Shown here: positions 51,550-60,513 of the stretch, one piece after another | How positions within the stretch are numbered: the stretch's first letter is position 1 | How the letters are laid out: each line of letters opens with the position of its first letter | IMG/VR virus record: IMGVR_UViG_3300037882_003154 | Location: 62,001 to 126,000 of that record | From: a virus | Length of the DNA: 64,000 bases | Strand: one strand, 5' to 3' | The notes under the pieces: generated by a model | What the model saw: only the letters and a program-made list of their open reading frames with translations | The model's database searches: none | Told to the model about the DNA's origin: nothing | Made by a program: the position numbers and the translations under genes

Positions 51550-54500
51550 ATGGCAGTAAAATTTTTCAAATCAGACCAAACCTTGGATACTGCGGCTAAT
51601 GCTGTAATTACCACATCATTTTCCGATAAATCTACCCTAAGCTGGTCTTTTTTCTTAAAATCACTACAAGACGTGAGCGGGTCTACTAGTAATTTTCTTG
51701 GTGGTCAATTCTCTCGATTTTTCTTTATGAATCGACCAGTAACAACCTCACCAAATGTAAGGTTTACTGTTGTTACATCCGGTAGTAATACAAATAGTAG
51801 TAGTTTTTATGTTAGCACTGGGGTTTGGACCCATTTTGCTGCAACCCAAACACCAGGAGCCCAATACTTTTATGTAAATGGGCAGTTATTAAATTCAGGA
51901 AGCAATCCCAATAAAATGGCGTTTGTTTCTGCTAGTACCGCTATTGGATTTAATAGACAGAGCGCTAGTAGTGGTCATATGATATTTGATGATTTCTCTA
52001 TATTTTCGGGTATAGTGTTGTCGCAATCACAGGTTAAATCATTAAGAAACAGAACAATTTTGCCAACAGACGTGTCTTTGTCTGGCAATTTAATGTATTA
52101 CTACACATTTGATAATCCAACCGGTGGCGTTATAGTTGCCGGAGCCCCCGGATTAACCAATGGTGGGTTCTTGGGATCTAATGCAGATCTTACTGCCGTG
52201 AGTGGTCAACCAGAATGGGTACAAGAGACCGGTGTGTTTGTGTTCAATCTTCAGCCAAGAAGTATTGAAACAGGGAAAAGCGGCAAAACTATTATAATGA
52301 CATTTCAGGATATGAATGGAAATACCCAAGACATTAATAATGCAGATCCAACCCAAAGACCCACAATATCAATCAATGGCGGTGGTAATATTACGTTACA
52401 TAGTGGAATATTGCCGGGCGGTGGAGGAACCGTAGACCTTGTAGGTGGAGATGGCTATTATATTGTATATCCTGTCACGGGCGTAGTAATACAATCTAGT
52501 GATGTAGTCAAATTGAGTACAGCAGACGAAGGATATTGGTCACGCATTGATGGTCTTGGTGGTACAGACATTGTTGTTTCGGGCTCTGTAAATAATTATG
52601 TTGGAATGGAATTGTATAATTATGCTGGATTTAGTCCCACAGGATTAAAGATTGGTCTCAATTCTAATTTTTCTCTATATTACGAAGAGCCCCTATTCCT
52701 AGCTGATATTAGCAGGGGTGGATTTAGTGCATTAACAAAAACATCAAGACCTAGAAATATATCATCAACAAGCGACGACGCTCTTGTATTTCATACAATG
52801 GATAATGACTATTGGGGCAGAAGACCCCATATGCCTAGTGGCAATGCCACAATTACATATTATGGCAGTGGAACATTTGATACTGCAACAATTACCTCTA
52901 CCGGAAGCCCCAATTTTGCTGTTAGAAATATAAATCCGACAGGCTCAACCAATATATTCTTTAATACAGTGTCACTTCCTATTAGTGGTGTTGAGATATA
53001 TCCAAGTGGGCACTATGGTCAAATATTTAATCCAAGACTGATACAAATATTAAGAGACACCAAGTGCGCCGTATATCGTACTATGAATGCCAACCAGATT
53101 AATTCTAGTAGAATTGCTAGTTTTTCTGAGTGGGGAGACTCAGCAGACCAGACACTGGGGTTTGGTTTTAGAACACAGGTACCATTACTAAACATTACTT
53201 CCTTTGTTAATGTTAGCAGCCTATTGCAAGCCAATAGAATTTTCATGCACATATTCACTTCAGGTGATCATGGTCTAGTTAATGGTCAAGTAATATCAAT
53301 GACAGGGGCTCTGACTATAGCTATAACAGGATCGGCTACCACAACCACAACATTTCCGACCACTCTGACACCGGTGGTTATGGTGACAAGCCCCAGTAGT
53401 TTATTAATTCAAAGATTTAAGTCAGATGGCGGTCATGTGTCTGGGGTACAATTTTTCAATAATACAGTATATTGTCAAAGAGAAAATATATATAGACCAT
53501 CGTTATTTGCCAAATTGGTTAATGAAGTTCCTGGCTGTGATTTAATGTACTGTATGCCACACGCAATGGATGAAAGTGGCATGTCTCTGACAATGCATGA
53601 ACTTTGCCAAAATATTAATACTGATAAAAAGATATATCTTGAGCTCAGTAATGAGACATGGAATCCTGGTGACGCTTTCCAACAATATGGATATTTCTAT
53701 AATGAGGGTCATTTAAATCCAATGTTTGTTACTCCATCTGCTTATGGCGTGACAGTAAATACTACATATATACCATTAACAAGCGGTGTAACAGCGACAG
53801 GTCAAACCAGAGTTAATCTAGCATATGCCGAAAAAGCTGGAAGACTGCATACAATAGCCAGTGGTGTTATGGCACAATATGGTTTGGCACATAATCTAGT
53901 AAGAGTGTTTGGCGGCAGAAACAATATCATTGAGGACGGAGAAAGGGTCCTAGAGTGGGCGAGGGCTAGAGGATATCAGATAGATGCTATCGCAACAGCC
54001 CCATATTATGACAATAGAACCGACGATTTATATGCAAACAACTTCATAGGGCTGGACTCAGAACAGGTCCAAGATACCCTATATGCAGCCCTTAAATTTG
54101 CGGGTAATAGGCATCAACAGATAGTGAATTATAGAAATCTGGCTAGGACTTTTGGGGCTCGTAATATCTGCTATGAGGGTGGTACTGCTGGATTAGCTGT
54201 TGGTAGCTCAACTATAGTTAGTGGGATTTTTACCCTAACAGATGTTGTATCTATTAAAGCTGGCAGACACCCTAGGCTGGCTGATAGCTATTTTTATATG
54301 CTTAAGCACTTAGCTGAAAATGGCTATGATCTATTTTGTCATTATAATATAGGTCATTCACTGGCTACTGAACCAGATAATCATTGGGGCATGTTCCAAT
54401 ATTATACACAGCCAATAGGAAGGGGCGATGGTAGTGATGGACTAAGAGATAGTAGAATAGATCTACAAGATATACAACATCATGTATCACATCTTGGATA

Positions 54501-54837
54501 TGCTATGTCGGGATGGAATGATGGGTCCAATTATCAATACAGAAAATTTATATTGGTTCCATCGGGATCCCAAGCAAATGTAAATAATAAACTAGAAATT
54601 ATGGGATTTGGACCCAATAATTTTACTATTGGGGTTCTGCCGACAGGACAGCCCAATTCTAATCCTGCTACTTATTATGTGGCTGACATATCTATGAATG
54701 ATATACAGTGGGGCGGTACACTCAGACCATTCCTGATTACATTTGCTAGTGGATATATAGAAAGCAGTACGTCGGGCGTTACTGTACAAAATAGATTGGG
54801 GCAGTTTTTGAGTGGACAGGGATTGAAGCTGAAATAA
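51550..54837 (+). CDS. Tail-fibre/depolymerase-like protein: LamG plus glycoside hydrolase
   Basis: 1095 aa, the only plus-strand gene. Residues 1-190 form a LamG/concanavalin-A-like domain (KSTLSWSFFLKS, WTHFAATQTPGAQYFYVNGQLL). A central beta-rich region follows (about 220-480). Residues 480-960 look like a TIM-barrel glycoside hydrolase: YLELSNETWN with Glu702 as likely acid/base and CYEGG with Glu876 as candidate nucleophile, separated by IDAIATAPYYD. A beta-sandwich tail ends at 1095. Signals such as SNExW are common in clan-A hydrolases. It would bind and cut a host surface polysaccharide. Converges with the following minus gene. Confidence 0.85.
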   Translation: MAVKFFKSDQTLDTAANAVITTSFSDKSTLSWSFFLKSLQDVSGSTSNFLGGQFSRFFFMNRPVTTSPNVRFTVVTSGSNTNSSSFYVSTGVWTHFAATQTPGAQYFYVNGQLLNSGSNPNKMAFVSASTAIGFNRQSASSGHMIFDDFSIFSGIVLSQSQVKSLRNRTILPTDVSLSGNLMYYYTFDNPTGGVIVAGAPGLTNGGFLGSNADLTAVSGQPEWVQETGVFVFNLQPRSIETGKSGKTIIMTFQDMNGNTQDINNADPTQRPTISINGGGNITLHSGILPGGGGTVDLVGGDGYYIVYPVTGVVIQSSDVVKLSTADEGYWSRIDGLGGTDIVVSGSVNNYVGMELYNYAGFSPTGLKIGLNSNFSLYYEEPLFLADISRGGFSALTKTSRPRNISSTSDDALVFHTMDNDYWGRRPHMPSGNATITYYGSGTFDTATITSTGSPNFAVRNINPTGSTNIFFNTVSLPISGVEIYPSGHYGQIFNPRLIQILRDTKCAVYRTMNANQINSSRIASFSEWGDSADQTLGFGFRTQVPLLNITSFVNVSSLLQANRIFMHIFTSGDHGLVNGQVISMTGALTIAITGSATTTTTFPTTLTPVVMVTSPSSLLIQRFKSDGGHVSGVQFFNNTVYCQRENIYRPSLFAKLVNEVPGCDLMYCMPHAMDESGMSLTMHELCQNINTDKKIYLELSNETWNPGDAFQQYGYFYNEGHLNPMFVTPSAYGVTVNTTYIPLTSGVTATGQTRVNLAYAEKAGRLHTIASGVMAQYGLAHNLVRVFGGRNNIIEDGERVLEWARARGYQIDAIATAPYYDNRTDDLYANNFIGLDSEQVQDTLYAALKFAGNRHQQIVNYRNLARTFGARNICYEGGTAGLAVGSSTIVSGIFTLTDVVSIKAGRHPRLADSYFYMLKHLAENGYDLFCHYNIGHSLATEPDNHWGMFQYYTQPIGRGDGSDGLRDSRIDLQDIQHHVSHLGYAMSGWNDGSNYQYRKFILVPSGSQANVNNKLEIMGFGPNNFTIGVLPTGQPNSNPATYYVADISMNDIQWGGTLRPFLITFASGYIESSTSGVTVQNRLGQFLSGQGLKLK

Positions 54838-54846
54838 AAAAAAACA

Positions 54847-55128
54847 CTACAGTCTTTCTGGTTTCAGATATACAACCTCTTTTCTGCTACCACTTGAATT
54901 TTCATATTGTATGTATGCGTTATATGTTCTACCATCCATCCACGCGGCAGTGTGTATATATTCTACATCGTCGTCTAGGTCAAACTCAATATAATCTTTA
55001 GAAAAATTGTCTGAAATTGGGTAACAATCTCGGCTTGTAAGACCCCATCCATCACTGACTTCTATGACCACCTTGCCAGACATTCTTTTGGATTTTGGTG
55101 GTAGTATCTTAGCCCTGTATTTTATCAT
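54847..55128 (-). CDS. Unknown small beta-rich protein
   Basis: 93 aa from the ATG at 55128; other starts (55137, 55149) would lengthen the overlap with the upstream gene. Strands such as GKVVIEVSDGWGL and EYIHTAAWMDGRTYNAYIQYE suggest a small beta-barrel. Its stop is ten bases from that of the convergent fibre gene. No function assigned. Confidence 0.6.
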   Translation of the reverse strand: MIKYRAKILPPKSKRMSGKVVIEVSDGWGLTSRDCYPISDNFSKDYIEFDLDDDVEYIHTAAWMDGRTYNAYIQYENSSGSRKEVVYLKPERL

Positions 55129-55447
55129 AATCAACATACTGCTTTCCACCGGTCCTTAACCAGTGTCTGATGTGTTTTTTAGTTGGTTGAATCGGACCGT
55201 CTATATCACCATCTTTATAAGCAATAATAACATTTTCAATCTTGGTTTTAAGAGATTCTGCCTCTGATAATTTTTCCAGTGGTAGTTTAGACTTATGATT
55301 AACCGTGAATCTATATTCCAGACTACCAAAACGAGTTGTGACTATAGCTAGGCTACTTGGATATATATTGTATGTTTTGCCCCCATGAATAACTACCGAT
55401 AATTTTTCACGGTTTTTTCGATAGTTTACAAAAGATATATGAGCCAT
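55109..55447 (-). CDS. Unknown protein
   Basis: 112 aa, basic N-terminus (HISFVNYRKNREKLSVVIHG) and helical C-terminus with HIRHWLRTGGKQYV. Not recognised. Starts three bases after the stop of the frameshifted zinc-ribbon gene, suggesting close coupling. Confidence 0.6.
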   Translation of the reverse strand: MAHISFVNYRKNREKLSVVIHGGKTYNIYPSSLAIVTTRFGSLEYRFTVNHKSKLPLEKLSEAESLKTKIENVIIAYKDGDIDGPIQPTKKHIRHWLRTGGKQYVDYDKIQG

Positions 55448-55450
55448 GTG

Positions 55451-55713
55451 CTAGGGCTTTTCTAAAGGGTGTGGCGTATATGCAACATCAACAGAACCAC
55501 CGTGACACCAAGACTGTGCATATCCACATCTGTCGCACACCCAACCACTTTTTGTAGGAGTTAATACTTCTCTACAAGATGCGTTACCACAGGTATATGG
55601 ATGAAATATGCCAGATGACCGATAGTGTCTTAGGGCTGCAATGTGCTCTTCAGACCACTCGATTTTTTTTTAGTATCTAGTATATCTGTGGGCGGTGTGT
55701 CTTTTGGGTTCAT
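55451..55713 (-). CDS. Zinc-ribbon protein requiring a -1 frameshift at A9
   Basis: The ATG at 55713 overlaps the TGA of the upstream gene (ATGA) and opens MNPKDTPPTDILDTKKK. The frame then runs through nine adenines (55663-55671) and, unshifted, stops after 27 codons. Read one base back, it continues IEWSEEHIAALRHY... with a clear Cys4 ribbon (CGNASC, CDRCG) to the TAG at 55451-55453, giving 87 aa. In that frame a stop lies just upstream of the A-run and no start codon is available. Either programmed slippage or a homopolymer error could explain this. The ribbon coding itself looks genuine. Confidence 0.6.
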
Positions 55714-56066
55714 AATATTTCTAAATCTTCTTCTGGATTGCTTACATAATAATACAAGTGACACTGTAAAACATACTGTGTTGACAGAAAATCTCTTATT
55801 TGATCACCATTTAGTATTCCTTCTACCATGCCAATGTTAAATCCAGCCACAAACTCCTCAAAAGAAGTGTTCCTGGATGGTGAGTTGAGTCTAATATCAT
55901 ATACTGGATGATCAATCCAGTCAGGATACTCTCTAAACCAAGGCGCCTTATTATTGCCATTTGTAATAAAAACTGTTAGTCCATCATGTATGCCCACAAC
56001 TCTACCCGTCTGTGGTGGACCTAACTTCTTGGTTACAACAATATCGCCTAGATTAAATCTGGTCAT
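55710..56066 (-). CDS. Unknown protein with SH3/KOW-like N-terminus
   Basis: 118 aa. N-terminus FNLGDIVVTKKLGPPQTGRVVGIHDGLTVFI looks like a small SH3-type barrel. The C-terminal half is helical. Family not known. It is followed by the A9 zinc-ribbon gene with an ATGA overlap. Confidence 0.65.
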   Translation of the reverse strand: MTRFNLGDIVVTKKLGPPQTGRVVGIHDGLTVFITNGNNKAPWFREYPDWIDHPVYDIRLNSPSRNTSFEEFVAGFNIGMVEGILNGDQIRDFLSTQYVLQCHLYYYVSNPEEDLEIL

Positions 56067-56070
56067 GTTA

Positions 56071-56574
56071 TTACTCTTTCTTACTAACTAATGGCTCATT
56101 TTTGTTAGGCGCAATATCATATACATCATTGGTATGTTTGTTTTTGGGCACTATCTCTTTATTAGTAGACTGATATCCGAACTGCGCAATTGCCATGTGA
56201 TATCCATCACTATAATTCTTCCAGTCCAGTGTTTTACAGGCATCTCGCCATCCTGCCTGATAGTCTCCGCCCCAATCGCCACAGCTACGAATAATAGCGT
56301 CCCTATATCCATCATCATAGCTTGGGCAATTGTCTTTTTCTCTTATTTCCTGCTCTAGTATACGTGTTTCGGATTCAAATAATGTAATAGAGAACTCTAG
56401 TCTGGCATTTGCCTGATCCAACAAATGATTTTGGTATAGTGTATATATGCACACCAGTATAGGTAGCACAACCAAAAGCTTGTAGTGTTTGAAAATTTTG
56501 TTGGTGATTGCGCTCATCATAACTAGTGTGTAGTGTTTGAAAATTTTCTGTTTGTGGAAGATTGCAGTCATCAT
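56071..56574 (-). CDS. Membrane-anchored protein with coiled coil
   Basis: 167 aa from the ATG at 56574; an alternative ATG at 56520 lies in a second copy of the start region. The predicted TM is KLLVVLPILVCIYTLY (residues 32-47), then a coiled coil (ARLEFSITLFESETRILEQEIREKD) and repeats of a DGYRDAI/GYQAGWRDACKT/DGYHMAIAQ type. The start region is duplicated in tandem at DNA level. Function unknown; perhaps an envelope-associated spanin or anchor. Confidence 0.55.
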   Translation of the reverse strand: MMTAIFHKQKIFKHYTLVMMSAITNKIFKHYKLLVVLPILVCIYTLYQNHLLDQANARLEFSITLFESETRILEQEIREKDNCPSYDDGYRDAIIRSCGDWGGDYQAGWRDACKTLDWKNYSDGYHMAIAQFGYQSTNKEIVPKNKHTNDVYDIAPNKNEPLVSKKE

Positions 56575-56582
56575 AATTAGTG
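56481..56582. repeat. Tandem duplication at a gene start
   Basis: Two consecutive imperfect units, 56481-56528 and 56529-56582, each opening with TGTAGTGTTTGAAAATTTT and closing with TCATCATAA(C/T)TAGTG; a third partial copy starts at 56582. The unit carries the start codon and N-terminal codons of the minus-strand gene, so that protein has two possible starts and a repeated IFKHY peptide. Confidence 0.75.
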
Positions 56583-56624
56583 TGTAGTGCCAGAGTGTGA
56601 AGAAAAAACTGAGGGGGTTTGTCT

Positions 56625-57698
56625 TTATATTACGGTACCGGTAAACCCAGGATCAACCAGAACATTTCTAAATCCCAGAGCTTGTGCTATATCAGCCCTA
56701 AGATCTGGGTCTTTTGGCAGTATCTTTAGGTATTTGGTGATTTCCTCCATTCCATATTCAAGTGAGTGTTGTGGAAAAAGGTAGGGTGATATCTTTTGTG
56801 AAGACACAACATAATTTCTTTGGTCTGGGTCCTTGTCATTTGATATGTTTACTGGTATGCCACCTAGGTACATAGAAATTTTAGTTACTAGTTCAAGCTT
56901 AGAACAATTGATTGAATCATTACCCAAATTATAGACTTCATTAGTTGGTATGGGCGACATTGTATATAAATGTGCAAAGCTATTCCTTTCGTCTCTAGTG
57001 AGCAATGATGCAAAGACCACGGCTACATCTTGAACATGGATAAAATTTCTCTTGGCATCTGGCTCAAATATGTTGATTTCATTATTAAAGTAACCCCTGT
57101 ACACTAGGTCATTGACTAAAAGATCGAACCTCATTCTTGGGGCGATCCCAAATAATGTTGCCAATCTAAATATCACCCAGTTTTTGGCATTTTTAATAAT
57201 TGTTTCTTCGGCTTTTAATTTTGTTTCACCATATGAAGATAGGGGTTTGAGTGGGGTTTCTTCCGTACACACCCCATCTGTATTACCATATCCACTGTTC
57301 GTATTAGGATATACTATTAGTGGTGGATTTGGTAAATCTGATAGACCCTTTACCAACCAATCTATGGTTTCAAAATTAACTCTATTGACAAATTCCGTGC
57401 CATAAATACTATCATAGACATTACAGACGGGCATACCAACAAGAGCATGTAATAAACAGACCGTACATGGATACCCATTGGTTTGTTTGGCTTCATTGAT
57501 TATTTCTTGACACGACTCAGGAGAAAAAATATCTAGCCTTTTGACCCTAACATTGTCTCCAAAGCCAAGTGGCACATGGTATTGATCATAAGTGAATGAA
57601 TCAAACACTACTATATCATCTGAATCACCAAACCCCAATATCTCAATAAGTTTTGAACCAAGATAACCACAACCACCTGTAATAATTATTTTTCTCAT
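56625..57698 (-). CDS. NAD-dependent epimerase/dehydratase (SDR)
   Basis: 357 aa. Rossmann motif IIITGGCGYLGSKLIEIL at residues 4-21 and SSYGETKLKAEE (YxxxK) around residue 156, then RRNFIHVQDVAVVF-type substrate-side motifs. The extended SDR family acts on UDP- or GDP-sugars. It lies apart from the main sugar cluster but near an RmlC-like epimerase (61495). ATGA overlap with the upstream gene. Confidence 0.85.
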   Translation of the reverse strand: MRKIIITGGCGYLGSKLIEILGFGDSDDIVVFDSFTYDQYHVPLGFGDNVRVKRLDIFSPESCQEIINEAKQTNGYPCTVCLLHALVGMPVCNVYDSIYGTEFVNRVNFETIDWLVKGLSDLPNPPLIVYPNTNSGYGNTDGVCTEETPLKPLSSYGETKLKAEETIIKNAKNWVIFRLATLFGIAPRMRFDLLVNDLVYRGYFNNEINIFEPDAKRNFIHVQDVAVVFASLLTRDERNSFAHLYTMSPIPTNEVYNLGNDSINCSKLELVTKISMYLGGIPVNISNDKDPDQRNYVVSSQKISPYLFPQHSLEYGMEEITKYLKILPKDPDLRADIAQALGFRNVLVDPGFTGTVI

Positions 57699-58243
57699 GT
57701 GTTCTGTATGCCACTAAGGTGCGGGACATCAAAATAATACTCAAAAAATCTATGGGCTCTTTCGGAATTAAATAAGAATTGTTCTACCTCTTGTATACTA
57801 GAAAAGAAATATTGATGATTTAGACAACCAAAAAGCCAGTGGGGCAGATTGTACTTTTCTTTTTCATACCAAATAACAACTGGAATTTTGTTGCGAGCCG
57901 CTGTAAAAATCTCATCATATGTTCCGCAAGCCCTATACTCTTCGGTAAGTCGGGCTATTAAGAAATCTGATTTTAAAACAGCATCTATGTCCATTTTCCT
58001 AATATGAGACATGATATAGGATACACGATCAAATTCGCCATCTTTCAATAAGCCATGTCTATTTTGTACATCTTCATGGCTCTCTATGTATTCTTTGAAA
58101 GAGTCAGTTGTGGGGTCTAGGGATTTAGCCCCAACAGCCCACAATATTTGTGATACAGCCCTTCTCCATAGTGTAGCACCATCTTCGGTACAAGAATCTA
58201 TGGCGCCGGCTAAATATGCCGATTTACTTAAGAGCGGGTTCAT
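57695..58243 (-). CDS. Nucleoside 2-deoxyribosyltransferase-like protein
   Basis: 182 aa. YLAGAIDSCTEDGATLWRRAV, a DPTTD segment, and SDFLIARLTEEYRACGTYDEIFTAARNKIPVVIWYE match the nucleoside deoxyribosyltransferase fold (YLAGxI...D...D...GT..E). The catalytic Glu fits EIFTAARNK. It could exchange bases on deoxynucleosides or hydrolyse them. Works logically with the DeoC-like and dNTP genes, though this is inference. Confidence 0.72.
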   Translation of the reverse strand: MNPLLSKSAYLAGAIDSCTEDGATLWRRAVSQILWAVGAKSLDPTTDSFKEYIESHEDVQNRHGLLKDGEFDRVSYIMSHIRKMDIDAVLKSDFLIARLTEEYRACGTYDEIFTAARNKIPVVIWYEKEKYNLPHWLFGCLNHQYFFSSIQEVEQFLFNSERAHRFFEYYFDVPHLSGIQNT

Positions 58244-58248
58244 AGTGT

Positions 58249-58566
58249 TTAGGGTATATCTTGCTTTGTGTCTTGGTAAAAAATCGACAAGTCCCCATTG
58301 TTCATTTTACAATCGTCTTCATAGCCGGACACAAGCCTTCGATATATTTCTTGCTTTACACATTCTAAAACACCCAGCATAGCATTATAGTGTTGATATC
58401 TAAATTTCTGGACCGACCACACACCTTTGTCAGCCAGGAGAGAGGATATTATGTAATTAAATATGCCCTCTATATTATCCGAGTTTGATATGTTCGCTAT
58501 ATCCTCAGACAGTTTTTTTATACTTTTATCCAGACCGTCTCTAAGATCTTGTTTTATATAGGGCAC
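58249..58566 (-). CDS. DUF6899-type phage protein
   Basis: 105 aa from a GTG at 58566. It starts MPYIKQDLRDGLDK and continues IFNYIISSLL, YNAMLGVLECVKQEIYRRLVSGYEDDCKMNNGD, which is the conserved MPYIKQ...GxLExxKxEFYRR...PYEDxK..NGD pattern I know from short phage/bacterial proteins annotated as DUF6899. Function unknown. Confidence 0.78.
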   Translation of the reverse strand: MPYIKQDLRDGLDKSIKKLSEDIANISNSDNIEGIFNYIISSLLADKGVWSVQKFRYQHYNAMLGVLECVKQEIYRRLVSGYEDDCKMNNGDLSIFYQDTKQDIP

Positions 58567-58570
58567 TTAA

Positions 58571-58759
58571 TTACCCGTGCAGATCTGATAAGATTGTTTT
58601 AGACTCTTGTTCTTTTTGTATATCACGGGCTGACTTTCCATCAAAAAAACCCCTATAATAGTCTGCAAAATACTGTGGAAGATTAAATTTATCAGGTGGG
58701 TGTGGATGGCTATTAGTTTTTCCGGCATTATAGCCATCCAGATAATAGTCTCTTTTCAT
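58571..58759 (-). CDS. Unknown short protein
   Basis: 62 aa, Tyr/Asp/Lys-rich, no recognisable domain; contains GYNAGKTNSH and YYRGFFDGKSARDIQ. ATGA overlap with the downstream gene. Confidence 0.55.
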   Translation of the reverse strand: MKRDYYLDGYNAGKTNSHPHPPDKFNLPQYFADYYRGFFDGKSARDIQKEQESKTILSDLHG

Positions 58760-59139
58760 AAATATCTCTCGATTACATTGGCTATTGTAGCAAGCTTTAG
58801 GTTACGATTGTCATTTAGTGTCGCAATATCTGTTATGTTGCCATTTTTAAATTTAATTTGCACGTATTCATCTTCATTATTAAGACCAGCCCATTTTAAG
58901 ACACTTGTTGGCAAGAGTGTTGAAGTCTGATCATATAAAAAGTATTTAAGTGTACCCATAAAGATATAGGGTTCTTCTTTACATACGCCACGCAATGATG
59001 CTAGATGGCATAAAACACCCAGTGGACAATATAATCGTTGTTTTGTAGCCCGATCAAATGCACACAAGCTATATGTGCCCTGCTTATATTTTTTGCTTCT
59101 AAGAGCTCTGGTCCACATTTTTTGTACAGTCTTATTCAT
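58756..59139 (-). CDS. Conserved phage protein (CCLGVL family), copy 2
   Basis: 127 aa from the ATG at 59139, which overlaps the upstream gene by 8 bp. Paralog of the gene at 15696-16124: ALRSKKYKQ, YCPLGVLCHLA, LPTSVLKWAGLN and LNDNRNLKLATIANVIE match the same blocks in the same order. The two differ in the middle, so the duplication is old. Function unknown. Confidence 0.72.
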   Translation of the reverse strand: MNKTVQKMWTRALRSKKYKQGTYSLCAFDRATKQRLYCPLGVLCHLASLRGVCKEEPYIFMGTLKYFLYDQTSTLLPTSVLKWAGLNNEDEYVQIKFKNGNITDIATLNDNRNLKLATIANVIERYL

Positions 59140-59545
59140 CTTCCACCATAAAAAGTTCTGGATCTTCATTCAGATACATAATAAAACTTGGGCACTTTCT
59201 ATCGGTTTCTCCTCTATATGAGCTGCAATTGCTACTACTAATAAATGATATTGGCAAAAAGTTTTCAATCTCTCTAGCTGCAACCCTAGCTTCGATTTGA
59301 TATTCTTCTAATGGCAGCACTTCTTTATTATTTTTGTCATAAACAGCTATATACACCATATTTGTATCATAGTTGTTATCATTATATTCTGAATGCATAC
59401 AAAACATTATCTTGTCAGCTACATTTGGTGGATAATATTTAGTAACAAATTCATTTATTTGTGAATATCCATAATCATCTTTTTTGATCTTATTACAGTT
59501 AAAGATCATGTCTTTTTCTTTTTTAGTCAATTTCCTAATTTTCAT
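59132..59545 (-). CDS. Unknown protein
   Basis: 137 aa from the ATG at 59545; the open frame to 59596 would overlap the upstream gene. Contains KYYPPNVADKIMFCMHSE and EYQIEARVAAREIENFLP. Acidic C-terminus. Family not recognised. Confidence 0.6.
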   Translation of the reverse strand: MKIRKLTKKEKDMIFNCNKIKKDDYGYSQINEFVTKYYPPNVADKIMFCMHSEYNDNNYDTNMVYIAVYDKNNKEVLPLEEYQIEARVAAREIENFLPISFISSSNCSSYRGETDRKCPSFIMYLNEDPELFMVEDE

Positions 59546-59555
59546 TTTATTTTGC

Positions 59556-60140
59556 CTACGATAATATGGGTGGGTTTGAATACATATTAAAGACACTGGA
59601 CAGAAAATTAAATGTAAACATATATGTTCTGGGGTCTGTCCGGTGAGAGTTGCCGGCTATATTTATGATTTTATAATTATTGACTGTTATCCAACTACAA
59701 CAATAATATGCTGGAATAATCTTGCCAAAATTTTTGTCTATTTCTTCATCTATATCTTGGTCATGTGCCTTTACATAATTTACTTGATCTGAGCCGACCC
59801 TATATTCACGCCAATTTTTAGGCAAACCGAAGTTTACATCAAAATAGGGTTTATTGTGTTTTTTAATGTATTTAAGAGTACATTTCTCCCCAGCACTGTG
59901 CTCTTTGAAAAAACACCTAATAGTAGCATCACTATCTCTTACATTGGCTTCGGTTCTGGCATTATAATTATACTCTTCGTGTTCTTGCATATTATATAAC
60001 TGAGCGAATTCTGGATGTGATCCGTCTTGTGCGGTCCAACCTTTGGGCATCCAGCCCCCAGTATTATAACCAAATTTTTTTGCGGCGTCAAGCCCGGCGC
60101 GATCTGCCCCTGTTTGACCACCAGAAATTATTTTTAACAT
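59556..60140 (-). CDS. SLOG-superfamily protein (putative molybdenum-carrier type)
   Basis: 194 aa. N-terminus ISGGQTGADRAGLDAAKKFGYNTGGWMPKGW is the nucleotide-binding loop of the YpsA/putative molybdenum-carrier branch of the SLOG superfamily, followed by RTEANVRDSDATIRCF and GEKCTLKYIKKHNKPYFDV. Despite the name, molybdenum binding is not established. SLOG proteins bind nucleotides or nucleotide-like ligands. It may take part in nucleotide handling or defence evasion. Confidence 0.8.
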   Translation of the reverse strand: MLKIISGGQTGADRAGLDAAKKFGYNTGGWMPKGWTAQDGSHPEFAQLYNMQEHEEYNYNARTEANVRDSDATIRCFFKEHSAGEKCTLKYIKKHNKPYFDVNFGLPKNWREYRVGSDQVNYVKAHDQDIDEEIDKNFGKIIPAYYCCSWITVNNYKIINIAGNSHRTDPRTYMFTFNFLSSVFNMYSNPPILS

Positions 60141-60403
60141 TTTTCTGCCTTGTACAATTTTCCGACTTCTATTGCAGCACTAGCTATTTGATAACAAGCT
60201 TCGGCAACTGTCTGTGTGACAGATTCTAATTCACATCCAGACTGTGATACACAATTCCAAACGGTTGGTAATAGTTGACCGACATAGTAATCCAACAGAC
60301 TCATACCAGGACTGCCTGGATGAATGAATTTTTCACCATTTACCGGGTTGGTATGAATCATCGCTTCTCTTGGAAAAGCTAGTCCGTCATCATATTTTGA
60401 CAT
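60134..60403 (-). CDS. Conserved phage protein (SLLDYYVGQ type)
   Basis: 89 aa. GMSLLDYYVGQLLP followed by VAEACYQIASAAIEVGKLYKAEK resembles a widespread short phage family (often GMTLRDYFA...). I cannot give a function. Its stop overlaps the following SLOG gene start by 7 bases. Confidence 0.65.
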   Translation of the reverse strand: MSKYDDGLAFPREAMIHTNPVNGEKFIHPGSPGMSLLDYYVGQLLPTVWNCVSQSGCELESVTQTVAEACYQIASAAIEVGKLYKAEKC

Positions 60404-60513
60404 TGTATTCCTATTATGTGTTAGATCCTGATAGAAGTGCCGAGCCCAAGTTTTAAACGAACTTTAGTAGTAGACAGTTATCACACAAATCAATCTCGCA
60501 CTTTCTACTGCCA

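Noticed and set aside
54838-54846. Run of A after the fibre gene as a terminator
   Set aside because: There is no adjacent inverted repeat; only nine bases separate the convergent stop codons.
60404-60513. Possible small gene in the 110-base gap
   Set aside because: No ATG-started frame of useful length on the minus strand and no clear hairpin.
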